This document shows positions 8,832 through 18,425 of a stretch of 64,000 nt of DNA, in pieces. The stretch covers positions 2,747,587-2,811,586 of the forward strand of contig NZ_LT838272.1 in assembly GCF_900176005.1 (NCBI RefSeq), in the 5' to 3' direction. Below the pieces are notes generated by a model, which worked only from the letters and a program-made list of their open reading frames with translations, was not told the origin of the DNA and ran no database searches. Positions within the stretch are counted from its first letter, which is position 1, and each line of letters starts with the position of its first letter. The stretch comes from Thermanaeromonas toyohensis ToBE. Its GTDB lineage: Bacteria; Bacillota; DSM-521; Neomoorellales; Neomoorellaceae. The translations under genes were made by a program, and so were the position numbers.

Positions 8832-10067
8832 TTAGCGTTTGTTCATGATAGGAGGTGCAGTTTCTTCGGGTTTGATTTCCCTTATTAGTACCGGTACCGG
8901 GTAATCGAATCCTTCTTTTTTCTCAAATCTGATGTGATAGAGGGTTTGCAGGGCTTGATGGTCTTCTTTGCGGAAGGTCATGGTGCCTTTGGGTGTCTCG
9001 AAGCTCATTCCTTCCATTACTTCTATTAGCTTTTCAGCGTTAGTATCGCCACCCGTTTTTTCTAAGGCTCGTACAATGGCCACCGCAGCCGCAAAACCTC
9101 CAGGAGTAAAGAGATCTGGCGGCCTGTTATATCGCTTCTTATGTTCCTCTACTAACCAATCGTTAACAGGATTCTTGGGCAGGCCGTGATAGTATACAGA
9201 ATAGCCTTCCTGTCCCACCATGCCCCACATAGCTTTCATAGCAGCAATTTCCGGGGTACCTGTAATGATTCTAATACCCTTTTCAGCAACCTTCATGTCC
9301 TGTATCTGTTTCCAGGGAGTATTGGCGCTTCCAGCCCAGATTACAAAAAGATAATCCGGTTTCGCGTTGATGATCCGCTGAATATGCGCTGTAAAATCTG
9401 TGGCATTCATAGGAGCAAATTCCTGCAATATAACCTTTAGACCCTTAGGCTCTCCAAGTTTTACGAAGGCCGCAGCTCCCTCTCGGCCAAAGGAATAATC
9501 CTGTGCCAATATGGCCACTGTAGCACCGGGTTTAGCGGAAGCTATGGCTGACGCTACAGCCAAGGCATCCTGAGAAGAATTCCTGGCCGTCCGGAAAATA
9601 TATTTGTTCCACTGGGCACCGGTGATGCTATCCGCTACTGCGGGTTCTACCACCATAATGCGCTTGTACTCCTGGGCCAAGGGTAGCACAGCTAGGGCAT
9701 CGGCCGAGCTACTACACCCTACCAGTATGTCCACTTTATCCTGCTCCAGGAGTTTAAGAGCTTTTTGTTTGGCCACGTCCGGCTTAGTGGTCGTATCCTC
9801 CGCTATTACTTCTATGCGTCGGCCGGCCACTTCCTTTGTGCCCTTGGTAGCATACTCCAGTCCCAGTTCAAACCCGGTAACCGTGTCCTTGCCGTAGCTT
9901 TCCAAGGCACCGCTCAGAGAGGCTAGAATGCCTATTTTGATGGGCGTTTTTTTCTCCTCGGCCCCAGTCTTACTTTTGTTATCCTTGCTGCTACAAGCAA
10001 CTATAAACAAAGAGAGTAACAGACAAAGTGCTACAATAACAGCGCTTCTCCGCTTCAAATTAACCAT
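8832..10067 (-). CDS. livK: Branched-chain amino acid-type ABC transporter substrate-binding lipoprotein
   Basis: A periplasmic-binding-protein family 1 (Peripla_BP_6) solute receptor of 411 aa. The N-terminus is a lipoprotein signal (positively charged start, hydrophobic stretch, lipobox FIVAC), so it is anchored outside the membrane. The body starts PIKIGILASLSGALESYG, typical of LivJ/LivK and amide-binding relatives. ATG 10067 touches the AAGGAGGG box; the in-frame TTG at 10058 has better spacing (about 10 bases) and may be the real start. It is separated from livHMGF by regulator 1 but carries the same type of SARP-like promoter, so the importer is probably co-regulated. Confidence 0.93.
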   Translation of the reverse strand: MVNLKRRSAVIVALCLLLSLFIVACSSKDNKSKTGAEEKKTPIKIGILASLSGALESYGKDTVTGFELGLEYATKGTKEVAGRRIEVIAEDTTTKPDVAKQKALKLLEQDKVDILVGCSSSADALAVLPLAQEYKRIMVVEPAVADSITGAQWNKYIFRTARNSSQDALAVASAIASAKPGATVAILAQDYSFGREGAAAFVKLGEPKGLKVILQEFAPMNATDFTAHIQRIINAKPDYLFVIWAGSANTPWKQIQDMKVAEKGIRIITGTPEIAAMKAMWGMVGQEGYSVYYHGLPKNPVNDWLVEEHKKRYNRPPDLFTPGGFAAAVAIVRALEKTGGDTNAEKLIEVMEGMSFETPKGTMTFRKEDHQALQTLYHIRFEKKEGFDYPVPVLIREIKPEETAPPIMNKR

Positions 10068-10187
10068 CCCTCCTTAAGATAAACAAAAGTATTCAAAAAT
10101 TATCTTGTTCTAAGTTAATTTTTTAAACCCCTTTCACCCCCTACGCGCAAGCTGTGGATACATATTGGTAGGCATTCCTCTAATAGC

Positions 10188-10219
10188 ATTTTAAAATTTT
10201 GAAGTTGCAAAGCAGTTAC
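10188..10219 (-). promoter_or_regulatory. Putative SARP-type promoter of livK
   Basis: On the minus strand GTAACTG-cttt-GCAACTT (10202-10219) is followed after exactly 8 bp by TAAAAT (10188-10193), a 5/6 -10 match. The second heptamer is identical to that of the module A site. The transcript would have a leader of roughly 115 bases before livK. Confidence 0.6.
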
Positions 10220-10229
10220 CATATCGCCT

Positions 10230-11036
10230 TTATCCCATAGGGTGTCCTTTCAAGAAGGTAAGAACCCGGTTATTGAAGGGTGCGGCCTGCTCCATAAAAA
10301 ACAAGTGCCCTCCGCCGGGAAATATTTCCAGCAAGGAGCCTTCTATCCTCTCGTGCAATAACTTTGAATTCTGAGCAGGTATTACCCGATCGTCGTCGCC
10401 AGTTAGTATGAGGGTAGGCGCCTTAATATTTCTTACTTTCTCTCCTAAATCTACTTTTAATATAGCTTCCCATTGCCTCATCCACGCGTATCGGGGTAAA
10501 GGATCCGATAATCGCTGTTCAACTAGCCTATCCAATTCTCCTGGATTCCGGGATAGGAATTCTTGGCCGAAAGCGTATCTCATAGCTTCTTTAAGCGCTT
10601 CCCTGGCTGGCAACTTCCTCTTGTTTAACATCGCTTCTACTGTTTCTTTCGGAACAGGAACCGCATGAGGGCCACCGAAGGTAGTACACACAAGAACCAG
10701 AGTGTGAACGAGTTTAGGATAGAGCAGAGCCAGAGCCTGGGCTATAATGCCTCCCATGGAAACCCCCAAGATATGAGCCTTAGTAATGCCCAGCCTGTTC
10801 AAAAGTTCACCAGCATCATAGGCCATTAGCTCAATAGTATAAGGTTCATCCGGTTTGTCGCTTTTTCCTACGCCGCGGTTGTCAAAGGCTATGACCTGAA
10901 ATTCCCGAGAAAAGGCTTCAATTTGCTTTTCCCACATCCACAACGCGTATCCTAATCCTTCGATCAAAAGCAACGGTTCGCCTGCACCATACACTTCATA
11001 ATATATTCTTATACCATTTACTTCCTGCCACGGCAT
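10230..11036 (-). CDS. Alpha/beta-fold hydrolase
   Basis: A 268-aa hydrolase resembling the 3-oxoadipate enol-lactonase / esterase branch. The nucleophile elbow is GVSMGG (Ser about 95), the acid is in LTGDDDRVIP, and the histidine is in GGGHLFF, so the triad is complete. The oxyanion-side start is LLLIEGLGYALWMW. The start is ATG 11036 behind GGGGAAGGAGA. It lies between a flavodoxin-like gene and livK on the same strand. It may hydrolyse an ester, lactone or acyl-CoA in the pathway; the substrate cannot be told from sequence. Confidence 0.88.
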   Translation of the reverse strand: MPWQEVNGIRIYYEVYGAGEPLLLIEGLGYALWMWEKQIEAFSREFQVIAFDNRGVGKSDKPDEPYTIELMAYDAGELLNRLGITKAHILGVSMGGIIAQALALLYPKLVHTLVLVCTTFGGPHAVPVPKETVEAMLNKRKLPAREALKEAMRYAFGQEFLSRNPGELDRLVEQRLSDPLPRYAWMRQWEAILKVDLGEKVRNIKAPTLILTGDDDRVIPAQNSKLLHERIEGSLLEIFPGGGHLFFMEQAAPFNNRVLTFLKGHPMG

Positions 11037-11101
11037 TGTAGTATCTCCTTCCCCTTTTATATCCCTCCATACATAATTTGAAGGCCGCTACTTGACGCGA
11101 A

Positions 11102-11743
11102 CTAGGACGTTCTAAAGGGCGTTACTCGCTCTGCCAACCTCACCACATTACGGCCTAGCTGATGGCATTCTCTAATGGCCACTTCATCTTCCTCTACACT
11201 GCGTCTCCACTGCATAGGGCCACTCCTCTCCATGGCCTGAAACAGACTGCCCATCGCTCCACCATTATATACCTGCCCTACCGGGTCCCGGCTAGAGGCG
11301 AGTATCATGCCGTGCATGGTAATAAAACGTTCTAGTATGATATGGGCCAGTTCTTGTCCGCCGTTCCGCAGCGCTGCATTAGTGACCGCGGCACCCACCT
11401 TGCCGCTCAGCATGTTCTTGGCGAGATAAAGCCATCTCGTACGGTCCATAAAAATCTTCATCAGCCCGCTGACGTTGGCGAAGTACACCGGCGATCCGAA
11501 CACGATACCGTCAGCTTCCAGCAGTTTTTTACCCAGGAAGCCCATGTCGTCATCTGTTATGGAACATTGGGGCTTTTTGAGGCAACAATTACATCCTTGG
11601 CACGGTTTTATATTATAGTCTACCAGCTCTATTAGTTCAGTGCTGGCTCCCATTTCTTTCGCCCCTTCCAACACTGCCGCCAGAAGGGACCAAGTATTCT
11701 TGCCCTTGCGGTGGCTACCGTTTATAGCCAATATTTTCACCAT
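11102..11743 (-). CDS. Flavodoxin-fold NAD(P)H-dependent FMN oxidoreductase / iron-sulfur flavoprotein-like
   Basis: A 213-aa protein opening ILAINGSHRKGKNTWSLL, the FMN phosphate loop of the NADPH-dependent FMN reductase family. A cysteine cluster CQGCNCCLKKPQC near residue 48-60 resembles the iron-sulfur flavoprotein arrangement, so a cluster may be bound. GSPVYFANVSGLMKIFMDR is the usual flavin loop. The start is ATG 11743. A paralogue with a similar cysteine motif is at 24715-25305, in module B, so both catabolic modules carry one. It may pass electrons between ferredoxin and a CoA-linked oxidoreductase; the partner is unknown. Confidence 0.85.
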   Translation of the reverse strand: MVKILAINGSHRKGKNTWSLLAAVLEGAKEMGASTELIELVDYNIKPCQGCNCCLKKPQCSITDDDMGFLGKKLLEADGIVFGSPVYFANVSGLMKIFMDRTRWLYLAKNMLSGKVGAAVTNAALRNGGQELAHIILERFITMHGMILASSRDPVGQVYNGGAMGSLFQAMERSGPMQWRRSVEEDEVAIRECHQLGRNVVRLAERVTPFRTS

Positions 11744-11820
11744 GGTAGGTACAGCACCTCCTCAGAGAGGCCAATAATTGATAGGATGCCTCAATAAACC
11801 CTATCCAAATCCAGATCTAC

Positions 11821-12672
11821 CTATGAATATTCATAGAACCCGCGGCCCGTCTTGCGGCCCAGATAACCAGCCCGCACCATCTTGCGCAGTAAAGGAGCTG
11901 GCCGGTACTTATCTTCGCCCAATTCCTGGTACAAGGTTTCCATAATGGCCAGGCAGACATCCAGACCGATTAAGTCTGCCAGGGCTAGGGGGCCCATGGG
12001 ATGGTTGGCTCCTGCCACCATGGCCGTATCGATATTACAAGCGCTGGCCACGCCCTCTTGGAGTAAGAAAATAGCTTCATTGATCATGGGGATTAAAAGC
12101 CTATTTACCACAAATCCAGGGCTTTCTGATATTACTATGGGCTTTTTACCTAAAGCCAAAGCCAGTTGACATATGGTTTCAACCGCTACTTCGCTCGTTC
12201 TCTGGCCACGTACGACTTCCACTAACCCCATAACCGGAACCGGATTGAAGAAGTGCATTCCTATTACTAATTCAGGTCGCCTGGTCACCGCCCCCATTTC
12301 AGTGATGCTCAGGGAAGAGGTATTGGAAGCCAGAATAACTCCTGGCGGGCAAATTTCATCTAACTTACGGAAAAGCTCTTGTTTGGCTTCTATTTTTTCA
12401 AAAATAGCTTCTATTACTATTTCAGCTTCTGTAGCTAAATTGAGATCTTCCCCGCACCGGATACGGGCTAAAGCCTCTGTAGCTTCATCTTTTTTAAGTT
12501 TCCCCTTGTCTACCATTTTCTCCAGGTTATGCTTTATTGTGTTGTATCCCTTTTCGGCTAGTTCTTGACTAGTATCCAATAGGGTTACCCTAAAGCCCGA
12601 TTGGGCAAGGACCTGGGCAATACCGCTGCCCATGGTCCCTGCACCCACCACAGCGACATGCCGCTTTTCCAT
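11821..12672 (-). CDS. hbd: 3-hydroxybutyryl-CoA dehydrogenase
   Basis: A 283-aa NAD(P)-dependent dehydrogenase of the Hbd/PaaH family, interconverting (S)-3-hydroxyacyl-CoA and 3-oxoacyl-CoA. The Rossmann motif [11 protein letters not shown] is near residue 10, the active-site stretch is [10 protein letters not shown], and the C-terminal domain ends [12 protein letters not shown], as in the clostridial enzyme. It follows the fabG-type gene by 22 bases in the order thiolase-fabG-hbd. The presence of both an S-type and an R-type dehydrogenase next to each other is notable. Confidence 0.95.
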   Translation of the reverse strand: MEKRHVAVVGAGTMGSGIAQVLAQSGFRVTLLDTSQELAEKGYNTIKHNLEKMVDKGKLKKDEATEALARIRCGEDLNLATEAEIVIEAIFEKIEAKQELFRKLDEICPPGVILASNTSSLSITEMGAVTRRPELVIGMHFFNPVPVMGLVEVVRGQRTSEVAVETICQLALALGKKPIVISESPGFVVNRLLIPMINEAIFLLQEGVASACNIDTAMVAGANHPMGPLALADLIGLDVCLAIMETLYQELGEDKYRPAPLLRKMVRAGYLGRKTGRGFYEYS

Positions 12673-12694
12673 TATCGCTGTAACCTCCCCATAT

Positions 12695-13435
12695 TTAAAT
12701 CATCAACCCACCATCTACACCCAACACTTGCCCGTTAATGTAAGAAGCCTCATCTGAAGCCAAGAAAAGATAAGCCGCAGCTACATCCTGGGGTAAGCCC
12801 AAACGGCCCAAAGGCGTCTTTTCTTTCATCATATCTAATATCTTCTGAGGTACTTTAGCCGTCATATCCGTTAGGATAAAGCCAGGGGCCACCGCATTTA
12901 CCCTTATACCTTTCCTACCCAGTTCCTTGGCCCAAGATTTGGTCATGCCAATTACACCAGCTTTAGTAGCTGCATAGTTAGTCTGGCCAATATTACCGTA
13001 GACACCCACTACTGAAGAAGCGTTTAGGATGACGCCAGAACCCTGTTCCAGCATAATAGGCGCCACCGCTTGGGTGCAGTTGAAAACGCCCTTCAAGTTT
13101 ACAGCTATAACTTTGTCCCATTGTTCTTCCGTCATTTTGGTGAGCAGGGCATCGGATGTTATCCCTGCATTATTGATTAATATGTCAATGCGGCCGAACT
13201 CCTTTTTGGTGGCCTCTACCATGGCTTGTACACTGGCCCGGTCAGTCACGTCGACTTTAAAGAAAAGGGCTGCTGCTCCTATAGCTTTAAGCTCCTCTAG
13301 CGTATTATGACCCGCTTCTTCGTCAAAATCACAGATAACTACTTTGGCTCCTTCACGAGCAAAGAGCAAAGCTGTCTCTTTTCCGATCCCTTTAGCTCCG
13401 CCAGTAATTATAGCTACTTTATCCTTAAGGCGCAT
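12695..13435 (-). CDS. fabG: SDR-family 3-oxoacyl-ACP / acetoacetyl-CoA reductase (FabG/PhaB-like)
   Basis: A 246-aa short-chain dehydrogenase. The cofactor motif is [10 protein letters not shown], followed by NNAG and the Ser-Tyr-Lys triad in ASSVVG and YAATKAG, with C-terminal [12 protein letters not shown]. FabG/PhaB enzymes make the (R)-3-hydroxyacyl thioester. The position between thiolase and hbd, and two MaoC hydratases nearby (also R-specific as a family), argues for a CoA-linked PhaB-like role rather than fatty acid synthesis. The start is ATG 13435. Confidence 0.9.
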   Translation of the reverse strand: MRLKDKVAIITGGAKGIGKETALLFAREGAKVVICDFDEEAGHNTLEELKAIGAAALFFKVDVTDRASVQAMVEATKKEFGRIDILINNAGITSDALLTKMTEEQWDKVIAVNLKGVFNCTQAVAPIMLEQGSGVILNASSVVGVYGNIGQTNYAATKAGVIGMTKSWAKELGRKGIRVNAVAPGFILTDMTAKVPQKILDMMKEKTPLGRLGLPQDVAAAYLFLASDEASYINGQVLGVDGGLMI

Positions 13436-13522
13436 AAGTTACCTCTCCCTTCTTAAAGAATTATCCATAAGATCGTCAATAATTATCTTCGAAAAGGAGG
13501 CTAAAACCCTGGCAGGGAATCC

Positions 13523-14707
13523 TTATCCTGCCCGCTCCACTATAGTGGCCACCCCCATACCCCCACCTACGCATAAAGTAGCTAAGCCGTATCGGCTATC
13601 CCTCCTTTGCATTTCATAGAGGAGGGTTACTAGAATGCGGGCACCGCTAGCGCCTATGGGATGCCCTAAAGCTATGGCTCCACCGTTCACATTAGTCTTG
13701 TTTAAATCCAATTCTAATTCTTTAGCTACGGCCAGGCATTGAGCAGCGAAGGCTTCGTTGGCCTCAATTAAATCTATGTCAGCTAAAGTCAACCCTGCCC
13801 GTTTTAAGGCTTTGCGGGTAGCTTCTACTGGACCGATGCCCATAATGCTTGGCTCTACTCCGGCTGTAGCCCAGCTGCGGAGCACAGCTAATGGCTTAAG
13901 GCCCAGGCTTTCGGCCTTCCAAGCAGAAGTTAAAACTAAAGCTGCTGCCCCGTCGTTTATCCCTGAGGCATTGCCTGCAGTGACAGTTCCATCCTTCTTG
14001 AAGGCTGGCCGAAGCTTGGCCAAAGCCTCTAGGGTGGTGCCGAAGCGGGGATGTTCATCCTGTGCAAATATAATAGGTTCTCCCTTTTTCTGGGGAACTA
14101 CTACAGGCACGATCTCTTCCCGGAAACGGCCTTCTTTTATGGCCTTTTCCGCCCGTTTCTGGCTTTCCAGGGCAAAAAGATCTTGTTCTTCCCGGCTTAT
14201 ATTATATTTTTCGGCCAAGTTTTCGGCGGTGATCCCCATGTGGTAGTCATTAAAGACGTCCCAGAGACCATCTTTAATCATAATATCTACTACTTGGCCA
14301 TCACCCATCCTCATGCCCCAGCGGGCACCCGGTAAAGCATAGGGTGCCTGAGACATACTTTCCATCCCACCGGCAACAATTATATCTGCTTCACCACTAA
14401 CAATAAGGCTAGCAGCTAGGTTTACAGCCCGCAAGCCTGATCCGCAGACCATATTTATAGTCATGGCTGGGATTTCCACCGGAAGCCCGGCTTTTATGGC
14501 TGCCTGCCGGGCCGGGTTTTGTCCCTGGCCAGCCTGGAGCACATTACCCAGGATCACTTCGTCTACTTGGTCCGGTCTTATACCAGCTCGCTGTATAGCC
14601 TCCTTCACCACTACGGCCCCCAGTTCGGTTGCCGCAATATCCTTTAAAGTACCTCCAAAGCTGCCTATGGCTGTGCGAACAGCGCTGACAATAACTACTT
14701 CGGTCAT
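13523..14707 (-). CDS. thlA: Acetyl-CoA acetyltransferase (thiolase)
   Basis: A 394-aa biosynthetic-type thiolase (atoB/thlA/phaA), cleaving acetoacetyl-CoA to two acetyl-CoA or the reverse. The nucleophile Cys is in [10 protein letters not shown] (about residue 88), His is in GHPIGASG (about 350) and the second Cys is in TLCVGGGMG (about 380). It is first in the thiolase-fabG-hbd string on the minus strand, with ATG 14707. The 187-base gap upstream, before pct, contains a SARP-type repeat at 14832-14849, so this operon may have its own promoter. Confidence 0.95.
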   Translation of the reverse strand: MTEVVIVSAVRTAIGSFGGTLKDIAATELGAVVVKEAIQRAGIRPDQVDEVILGNVLQAGQGQNPARQAAIKAGLPVEIPAMTINMVCGSGLRAVNLAASLIVSGEADIIVAGGMESMSQAPYALPGARWGMRMGDGQVVDIMIKDGLWDVFNDYHMGITAENLAEKYNISREEQDLFALESQKRAEKAIKEGRFREEIVPVVVPQKKGEPIIFAQDEHPRFGTTLEALAKLRPAFKKDGTVTAGNASGINDGAAALVLTSAWKAESLGLKPLAVLRSWATAGVEPSIMGIGPVEATRKALKRAGLTLADIDLIEANEAFAAQCLAVAKELELDLNKTNVNGGAIALGHPIGASGARILVTLLYEMQRRDSRYGLATLCVGGGMGVATIVERAG

Positions 14708-14817
14708 AATCCCATCCTTTCTTTGCTTGTTTTGTGGTAGTGGTATCTTTCTTTTTACTCTTAAGCTAAAATAAATCTTAGAGTTACTTCCCCTCCTTTT
14801 AAAGCTTTTATTACATA

Positions 14818-14849
14818 AATCTAGCCTTCTGGGGTTACAGGTGGGTTAC
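14818..14849 (-). promoter_or_regulatory. Putative SARP-type promoter of the thiolase operon
   Basis: On the minus strand two identical heptamers GTAACCC are separated by ACCT (14832-14849). They are followed after exactly 8 bp by TAGATT (14818-14823), a 4/6 -10 match. The gene-proximal distance to the thiolase ATG is about 110 bases. The perfect repeat with 11-bp period fits SARP binding; the GTAACCY form matches the module B site rather than the regulator-1 sites. Confidence 0.5.
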
Positions 14850-14894
14850 GACATCTTTACAAAGGCGGGATGATTGAAAAAAACTCAGAATAAA

Positions 14895-16445
14895 TTAACC
14901 CTTAATACCCATAGGTTTATCTATGAAAATGCGCTCATCCATGGTTTTTAAATCCTGAGCCACCTTAGGAACAAAACCCATCTTATCAAGAATATCCTTT
15001 TCCAAATCAATCCCCGGTGCAATTTCGGTTAAACAAACCCCCTCTGGCCTTAACTCGAAAACAGCCCGCTCCGTAATATATAGGACAGCCTGGCCCTGTT
15101 CCCGCGCGTATTCCCCACTGAACGTAACTTGCTCCACCTTAGGTACTAGCTTCTGAAACTTTCCTTCGTTCCGTATATGCAGGCGGCCGTCTCCGGTACT
15201 AATTTCTAACCCTCCTGCAGTAAAAGTGCCGCAAAAGATAACTTTTTTGGCGTTTTGGCTTATATTTATAAACCCTCCTGCACCCGCAATGCGCGGACCG
15301 AATTTAGAAACGTTTACATTCCCTTCTCCATCCATCTGGGCCATACCTAGATAAGCTAAATCGAGGCCTCCGCCGTCATAGAAATCAAACTGAGAAGGCT
15401 GGTCGATAATACATTCTGGATTAACCGAAGCCCCGAAACTTAATCCCCCTGCCGGGACGCCTCCTATAGGTCCAGACTCTATGGTCAAAGTCATATAATC
15501 GCTAATTCCTTCTTCTGCTGCTACGGCAGCGATGGCCTCGGGAATACCGATGCCTAAGTTTACAATAGCACCTTGATATAGCTCGAATAAGGCCCGCCGG
15601 GCAATTATTTTACGTTCGTCCATGGGTATAGGGGGTAACTGGGTCAAGGGTATTTTAATTTCACCACTATAGGCAGGATTATAGGGTTCAGCAAAGGTCT
15701 GATGGTGATTTTCTGGCCGCGCTACCACTACTACGTCCACTAAGATGCTGGGAATCTTAACTAACTTGGGATCTAACGTGCCAGCCTGGACTATCCGCTC
15801 CACTTGTACAATAACCTTACCGCCGGAGTTCCGGGTAGCTTGGGCAATGGCCAAGGCTTCTAACCAAACAGCCTCTTTTTCCATACTGATATTGCCTTTT
15901 TCGTCAGCTGTGGTACCCCGGATAAAAGCAATATTGATAGGAAAAGCCTTGTAAAAAAGCCTTTCTCGTCCACCAATAGTGACAAGTTCTACCAAATCTT
16001 CAGATGTAATGTTATTTAATTTACCGCCTTCCAGCCGGGGATCCACGAAGGTTTTCAGACCTACATGTGTAATAACTCCTGGCCTCTTGGCCGCTATTTC
16101 CCGAAATAGCTGAGATATTACTCCCTGAGGAAAATTGTATGCTTCAATTTTGTTCTCTACTGCAAGCCGGCCAAGCTTAGGAGCTAGATTCCAGTGGCCG
16201 CCGATGACTCTTTTCAGTAATCCCTCGTGGGCTAAGTGATTCATACCCCGCTCCTGTCCATCTCCTTGCCCTGCTGCATAGACTAAGGTTAATTTTTGTG
16301 GACGACCCGTGTTCAAATATCGCTTCTCCAGGGCGGAAGTGAGCTCTTCGGGGTGCCCGTTTCCTACAAATCCATTAATAGCCAAAGTATCTCCGTCTTG
16401 TACTAACTTTACTGCTTCTTCTGCAGATAAGAACTTAGGCGCCAT
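14895..16445 (-). CDS. pct: Acyl-CoA:acetate/3-ketoacid CoA-transferase (propionate CoA-transferase-like, fused alpha-beta)
   Basis: A 516-aa single-chain family I CoA-transferase with the two halves (alpha about 1-260, beta about 280-516) found as separate subunits in ketoacid CoA-transferases. The N-terminal landmark is [13 protein letters not shown] and the catalytic Glu stretch is [14 protein letters not shown] (about residue 325). It activates short-chain acids, probably 3-hydroxybutyrate, butyrate or propionate, by CoA transfer. It lies downstream of the GntP permease on the same strand, so permease and activating enzyme are likely co-transcribed from the sigma-54 promoter at 18153-18168. 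Confidence 0.92.
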   Translation of the reverse strand: MAPKFLSAEEAVKLVQDGDTLAINGFVGNGHPEELTSALEKRYLNTGRPQKLTLVYAAGQGDGQERGMNHLAHEGLLKRVIGGHWNLAPKLGRLAVENKIEAYNFPQGVISQLFREIAAKRPGVITHVGLKTFVDPRLEGGKLNNITSEDLVELVTIGGRERLFYKAFPINIAFIRGTTADEKGNISMEKEAVWLEALAIAQATRNSGGKVIVQVERIVQAGTLDPKLVKIPSILVDVVVVARPENHHQTFAEPYNPAYSGEIKIPLTQLPPIPMDERKIIARRALFELYQGAIVNLGIGIPEAIAAVAAEEGISDYMTLTIESGPIGGVPAGGLSFGASVNPECIIDQPSQFDFYDGGGLDLAYLGMAQMDGEGNVNVSKFGPRIAGAGGFINISQNAKKVIFCGTFTAGGLEISTGDGRLHIRNEGKFQKLVPKVEQVTFSGEYAREQGQAVLYITERAVFELRPEGVCLTEIAPGIDLEKDILDKMGFVPKVAQDLKTMDERIFIDKPMGIKG

Positions 16446-16484
16446 CTACATAAAACCTCCCTCACATAAACAGGATTCTATTCC

Positions 16485-16507
16485 GGGGACACCTTTCAGG
16501 TGTCCCC
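16485..16507. repeat. Perfect 10-bp stem hairpin between gntP and pct
   Basis: GGGGACACCT-ttc-AGGTGTCCCC is a perfect inverted repeat with a 3-base loop. No T-run follows on either strand, so it is not a standard intrinsic terminator. It lies in the intercistronic gap of an apparent gntP-pct transcript and may stabilise or process the mRNA, or be a protein binding site. Confidence 0.6.
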
Positions 16508-16564
16508 GAGTCTCTATGAAACAAGCTCCAGAACTTAGCCAGCTATTTCGCAGCTGTGTCCAAC

Positions 16565-17956
16565 TTATACAAAGCCTATAACCGGGGCCAAAAGGGCTAG
16601 AAGGAACCCCGTGGCAAAGGTAATAATGGTAGCTACCATGAAAATGTCTAAATAAGAGTCCCGGTGGGTTAAACCGCAGATAGCCAGTAAAGTGATTACT
16701 GCACCATTGTGAGGTAACGTATCAAAACCGCTAGAAGCCATAGCGGCTATTCGGTGTAAAAGCTGTGGATTAAGCCCGACGTTTAAAGCCCAATCCAAAT
16801 ACTGCTTACCCATGGTTTCTAAAGCTATACTCATACCTCCTGAAGCTGAACCGGTTATTCCAGCCAAGACATTAACGGTTATGGCCTCTGAAACAAGGGG
16901 TAATCCTCCTACCTTAATAGACATCAGAGCGTTGGCTATGGCTTTAAAACCCATAAGAGCAGCTATGGTATTTCCATAACCTACTTCGGAGGCTGTGTTC
17001 ATTATGGCCAGCAAAGATCCTAGAGTACCTTGGTTCAAACTGTTAACATATTTATCTTTCATAGTACGCCAATTTAAGGTTATAGCCGTTATAATCCCTA
17101 TCACTAGGGCGGTCAGCAAGGCCCAAGTAGGGGCCACCTGAGCTATGGAGCTTGCTCCCTGGAAAGGCTTCATAATGTCAGGTTTGAGACCTGTAAAGAC
17201 CTTGGTTAACACGAAGTTCAGTATTAGCACCAAAACCATAGGAAGAAGGGATGTCCACACAGGGGGGAGGTTATTGTTATCGAGTGTTTCCGGTTCATTC
17301 TTGGTGTGCTGCCCATAGCCTTCACCCGCTGCCACAGCTTTACGGCGGCGCCACTCTAGCCAAGCTACGCCAGCGGTAAAAACGATAATAGTATACAAAA
17401 TACCCGTAACTGGGGCAGCATAAGCTGTCGTTCCAAAGTAACGAGTGGGTATCATGTTCTGTATCTGGGGAGTACCAGGTACGGCTACCATAGTAAAGGT
17501 AAAAGAGCCTAGAGCAATGCAACCGGGTATCAGCCGTTTAGGTATTCCTGCTTCTTTAAATAAAGCCGCAGCAAAGGGATATACAGCGAAGGCTACCACA
17601 AATAGGCTTACTCCCCCATAGGTTAAGATGGCACACGCCAATACTACAGATATGATGGCCCGTTCTTTACCCAAGGACCGTACTACCCAGTGAGCTATAG
17701 AACGTGCTGCTCCCGAATCTTCCATTACCTTGCCAAAAACAGCACCTAACATGAATATGGGGAAGAAGTTTTTGATATAAGTGACCATCTTAGGCATGAA
17801 CAATTCAGTATAGGTGGGTAGTGCATGCAACCCGCTTGCTATAGCTGCTAGCAAAGCAAAAACGGGAGCCATGAGGATAACCGACCAGCCACGGTAGGCA
17901 AAAAACATTAATAGACCAAGACTTATGAGAATGAATAAAATACTAATAAATTCCAC
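16565..17956 (-). CDS. GntP family permease (3-hydroxybutyrate/hydroxy-acid transporter-like)
   Basis: A 463-aa integral membrane protein with about 12 hydrophobic segments, in the GntP/CitM-like superfamily that carries gluconate, D-3-hydroxybutyrate and related hydroxy-acids. Landmarks include GAVFGKVMEDSGAARSIA, VAVPGTPQIQNMIPT and the C-terminal SSGFDTLPHNGAVITLL. The start is GTG 17956 behind AAAAGGAGGAGG. Its neighbours are a pct-type CoA-transferase and beta-oxidation enzymes. Together with the sigma-54 promoter 200 bases upstream, this suggests import of 3-hydroxybutyrate or another short hydroxy/fatty acid. Confidence 0.9.
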   Translation of the reverse strand: MEFISILFILISLGLLMFFAYRGWSVILMAPVFALLAAIASGLHALPTYTELFMPKMVTYIKNFFPIFMLGAVFGKVMEDSGAARSIAHWVVRSLGKERAIISVVLACAILTYGGVSLFVVAFAVYPFAAALFKEAGIPKRLIPGCIALGSFTFTMVAVPGTPQIQNMIPTRYFGTTAYAAPVTGILYTIIVFTAGVAWLEWRRRKAVAAGEGYGQHTKNEPETLDNNNLPPVWTSLLPMVLVLILNFVLTKVFTGLKPDIMKPFQGASSIAQVAPTWALLTALVIGIITAITLNWRTMKDKYVNSLNQGTLGSLLAIMNTASEVGYGNTIAALMGFKAIANALMSIKVGGLPLVSEAITVNVLAGITGSASGGMSIALETMGKQYLDWALNVGLNPQLLHRIAAMASSGFDTLPHNGAVITLLAICGLTHRDSYLDIFMVATIITFATGFLLALLAPVIGFV

Positions 17957-18403
17957 TTTTTCCTCCTCCTTTTGGGTATGCTTTTGGCTCTTTTCTTATT
18001 TCTCAGCTTCATATGACATATCTTCCAGCATAGTAATCTCCCTTCTTTCTCCACCTCCTTTGTAATCTTTTGCTCTCACTTTAGACAAAAAACTCTTCTT
18101 TGCTTTAAGGGGAACAGGAATATATCTGATGTCCGTGCTACTTTATTGTTAATGCAATTTCCGTGCCAAGCACGCCATCCTAACAAGCAAAGATATTAAG
18201 GAAGAAATTAGCAGAAAAAATCCTAACATTACTTTACTTTTTCATAAATAGTTGTCTAGAGGGATTAAAGCAGGTAAATCATAGTACAGCCAAATTTTGT
18301 ATATATGATGAAGATAGTATTCCGGAATCCCGGAATAAACCTTTTACCGAATCCACCAATCTTTATCCCTCAACTATATCTGTTGATTTTCCGGAAATCT
18401 GGA
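17957..18403. other. 447-base intergenic region with sigma-54 promoter and upstream activating palindromes
   Basis: This gap lies between the end of the sigma-54 activator gene and gntP, both on the minus strand. It contains a -24/-12 promoter at 18153-18168 (minus strand) and a cluster of ATTCCGGAAT-like palindromes at 18319-18425, the last of which reaches into the activator coding end. The roughly 185-base leader between promoter and gntP shows no clear ORF. Confidence 0.7.
18153..18168 (-). promoter_or_regulatory. Sigma-54 (-24/-12) promoter for gntP-pct
   Basis: Read on the minus strand the sequence is TGGCACGGAAATTGCA, a full match to the TGGCACG-N4-TTGCW consensus with GG and GC 10 bases apart. 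It faces gntP 197 bases downstream. The sigma-54-dependent activator gene is immediately upstream on the same strand. Confidence 0.9.
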
Positions 18404-18425
18404 CTAATTTCCGTATTCCCGGAAT
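18319..18425. promoter_or_regulatory. Candidate enhancer (UAS) palindromes for the sigma-54 activator
   Basis: Three palindromes built on TTCCGGAA occur here: ATTCCGGAAT at 18319-18328, TTTTCCGGAAAT around 18387-18398 and ATTCCCGGAAT at 18415-18425. A further half-overlapping copy, AATCCCGGAAT, is at 18327-18337. They lie 150-260 bases upstream of the gntP -24 box, the usual range for enhancers bound by Fis-type C-terminal domains. Assignment to the adjacent activator is inference. Confidence 0.65.

Noticed and set aside
16485-16507. gntP-pct hairpin as an intrinsic terminator
   Set aside because: No T-run on either strand; listed only as a repeat.
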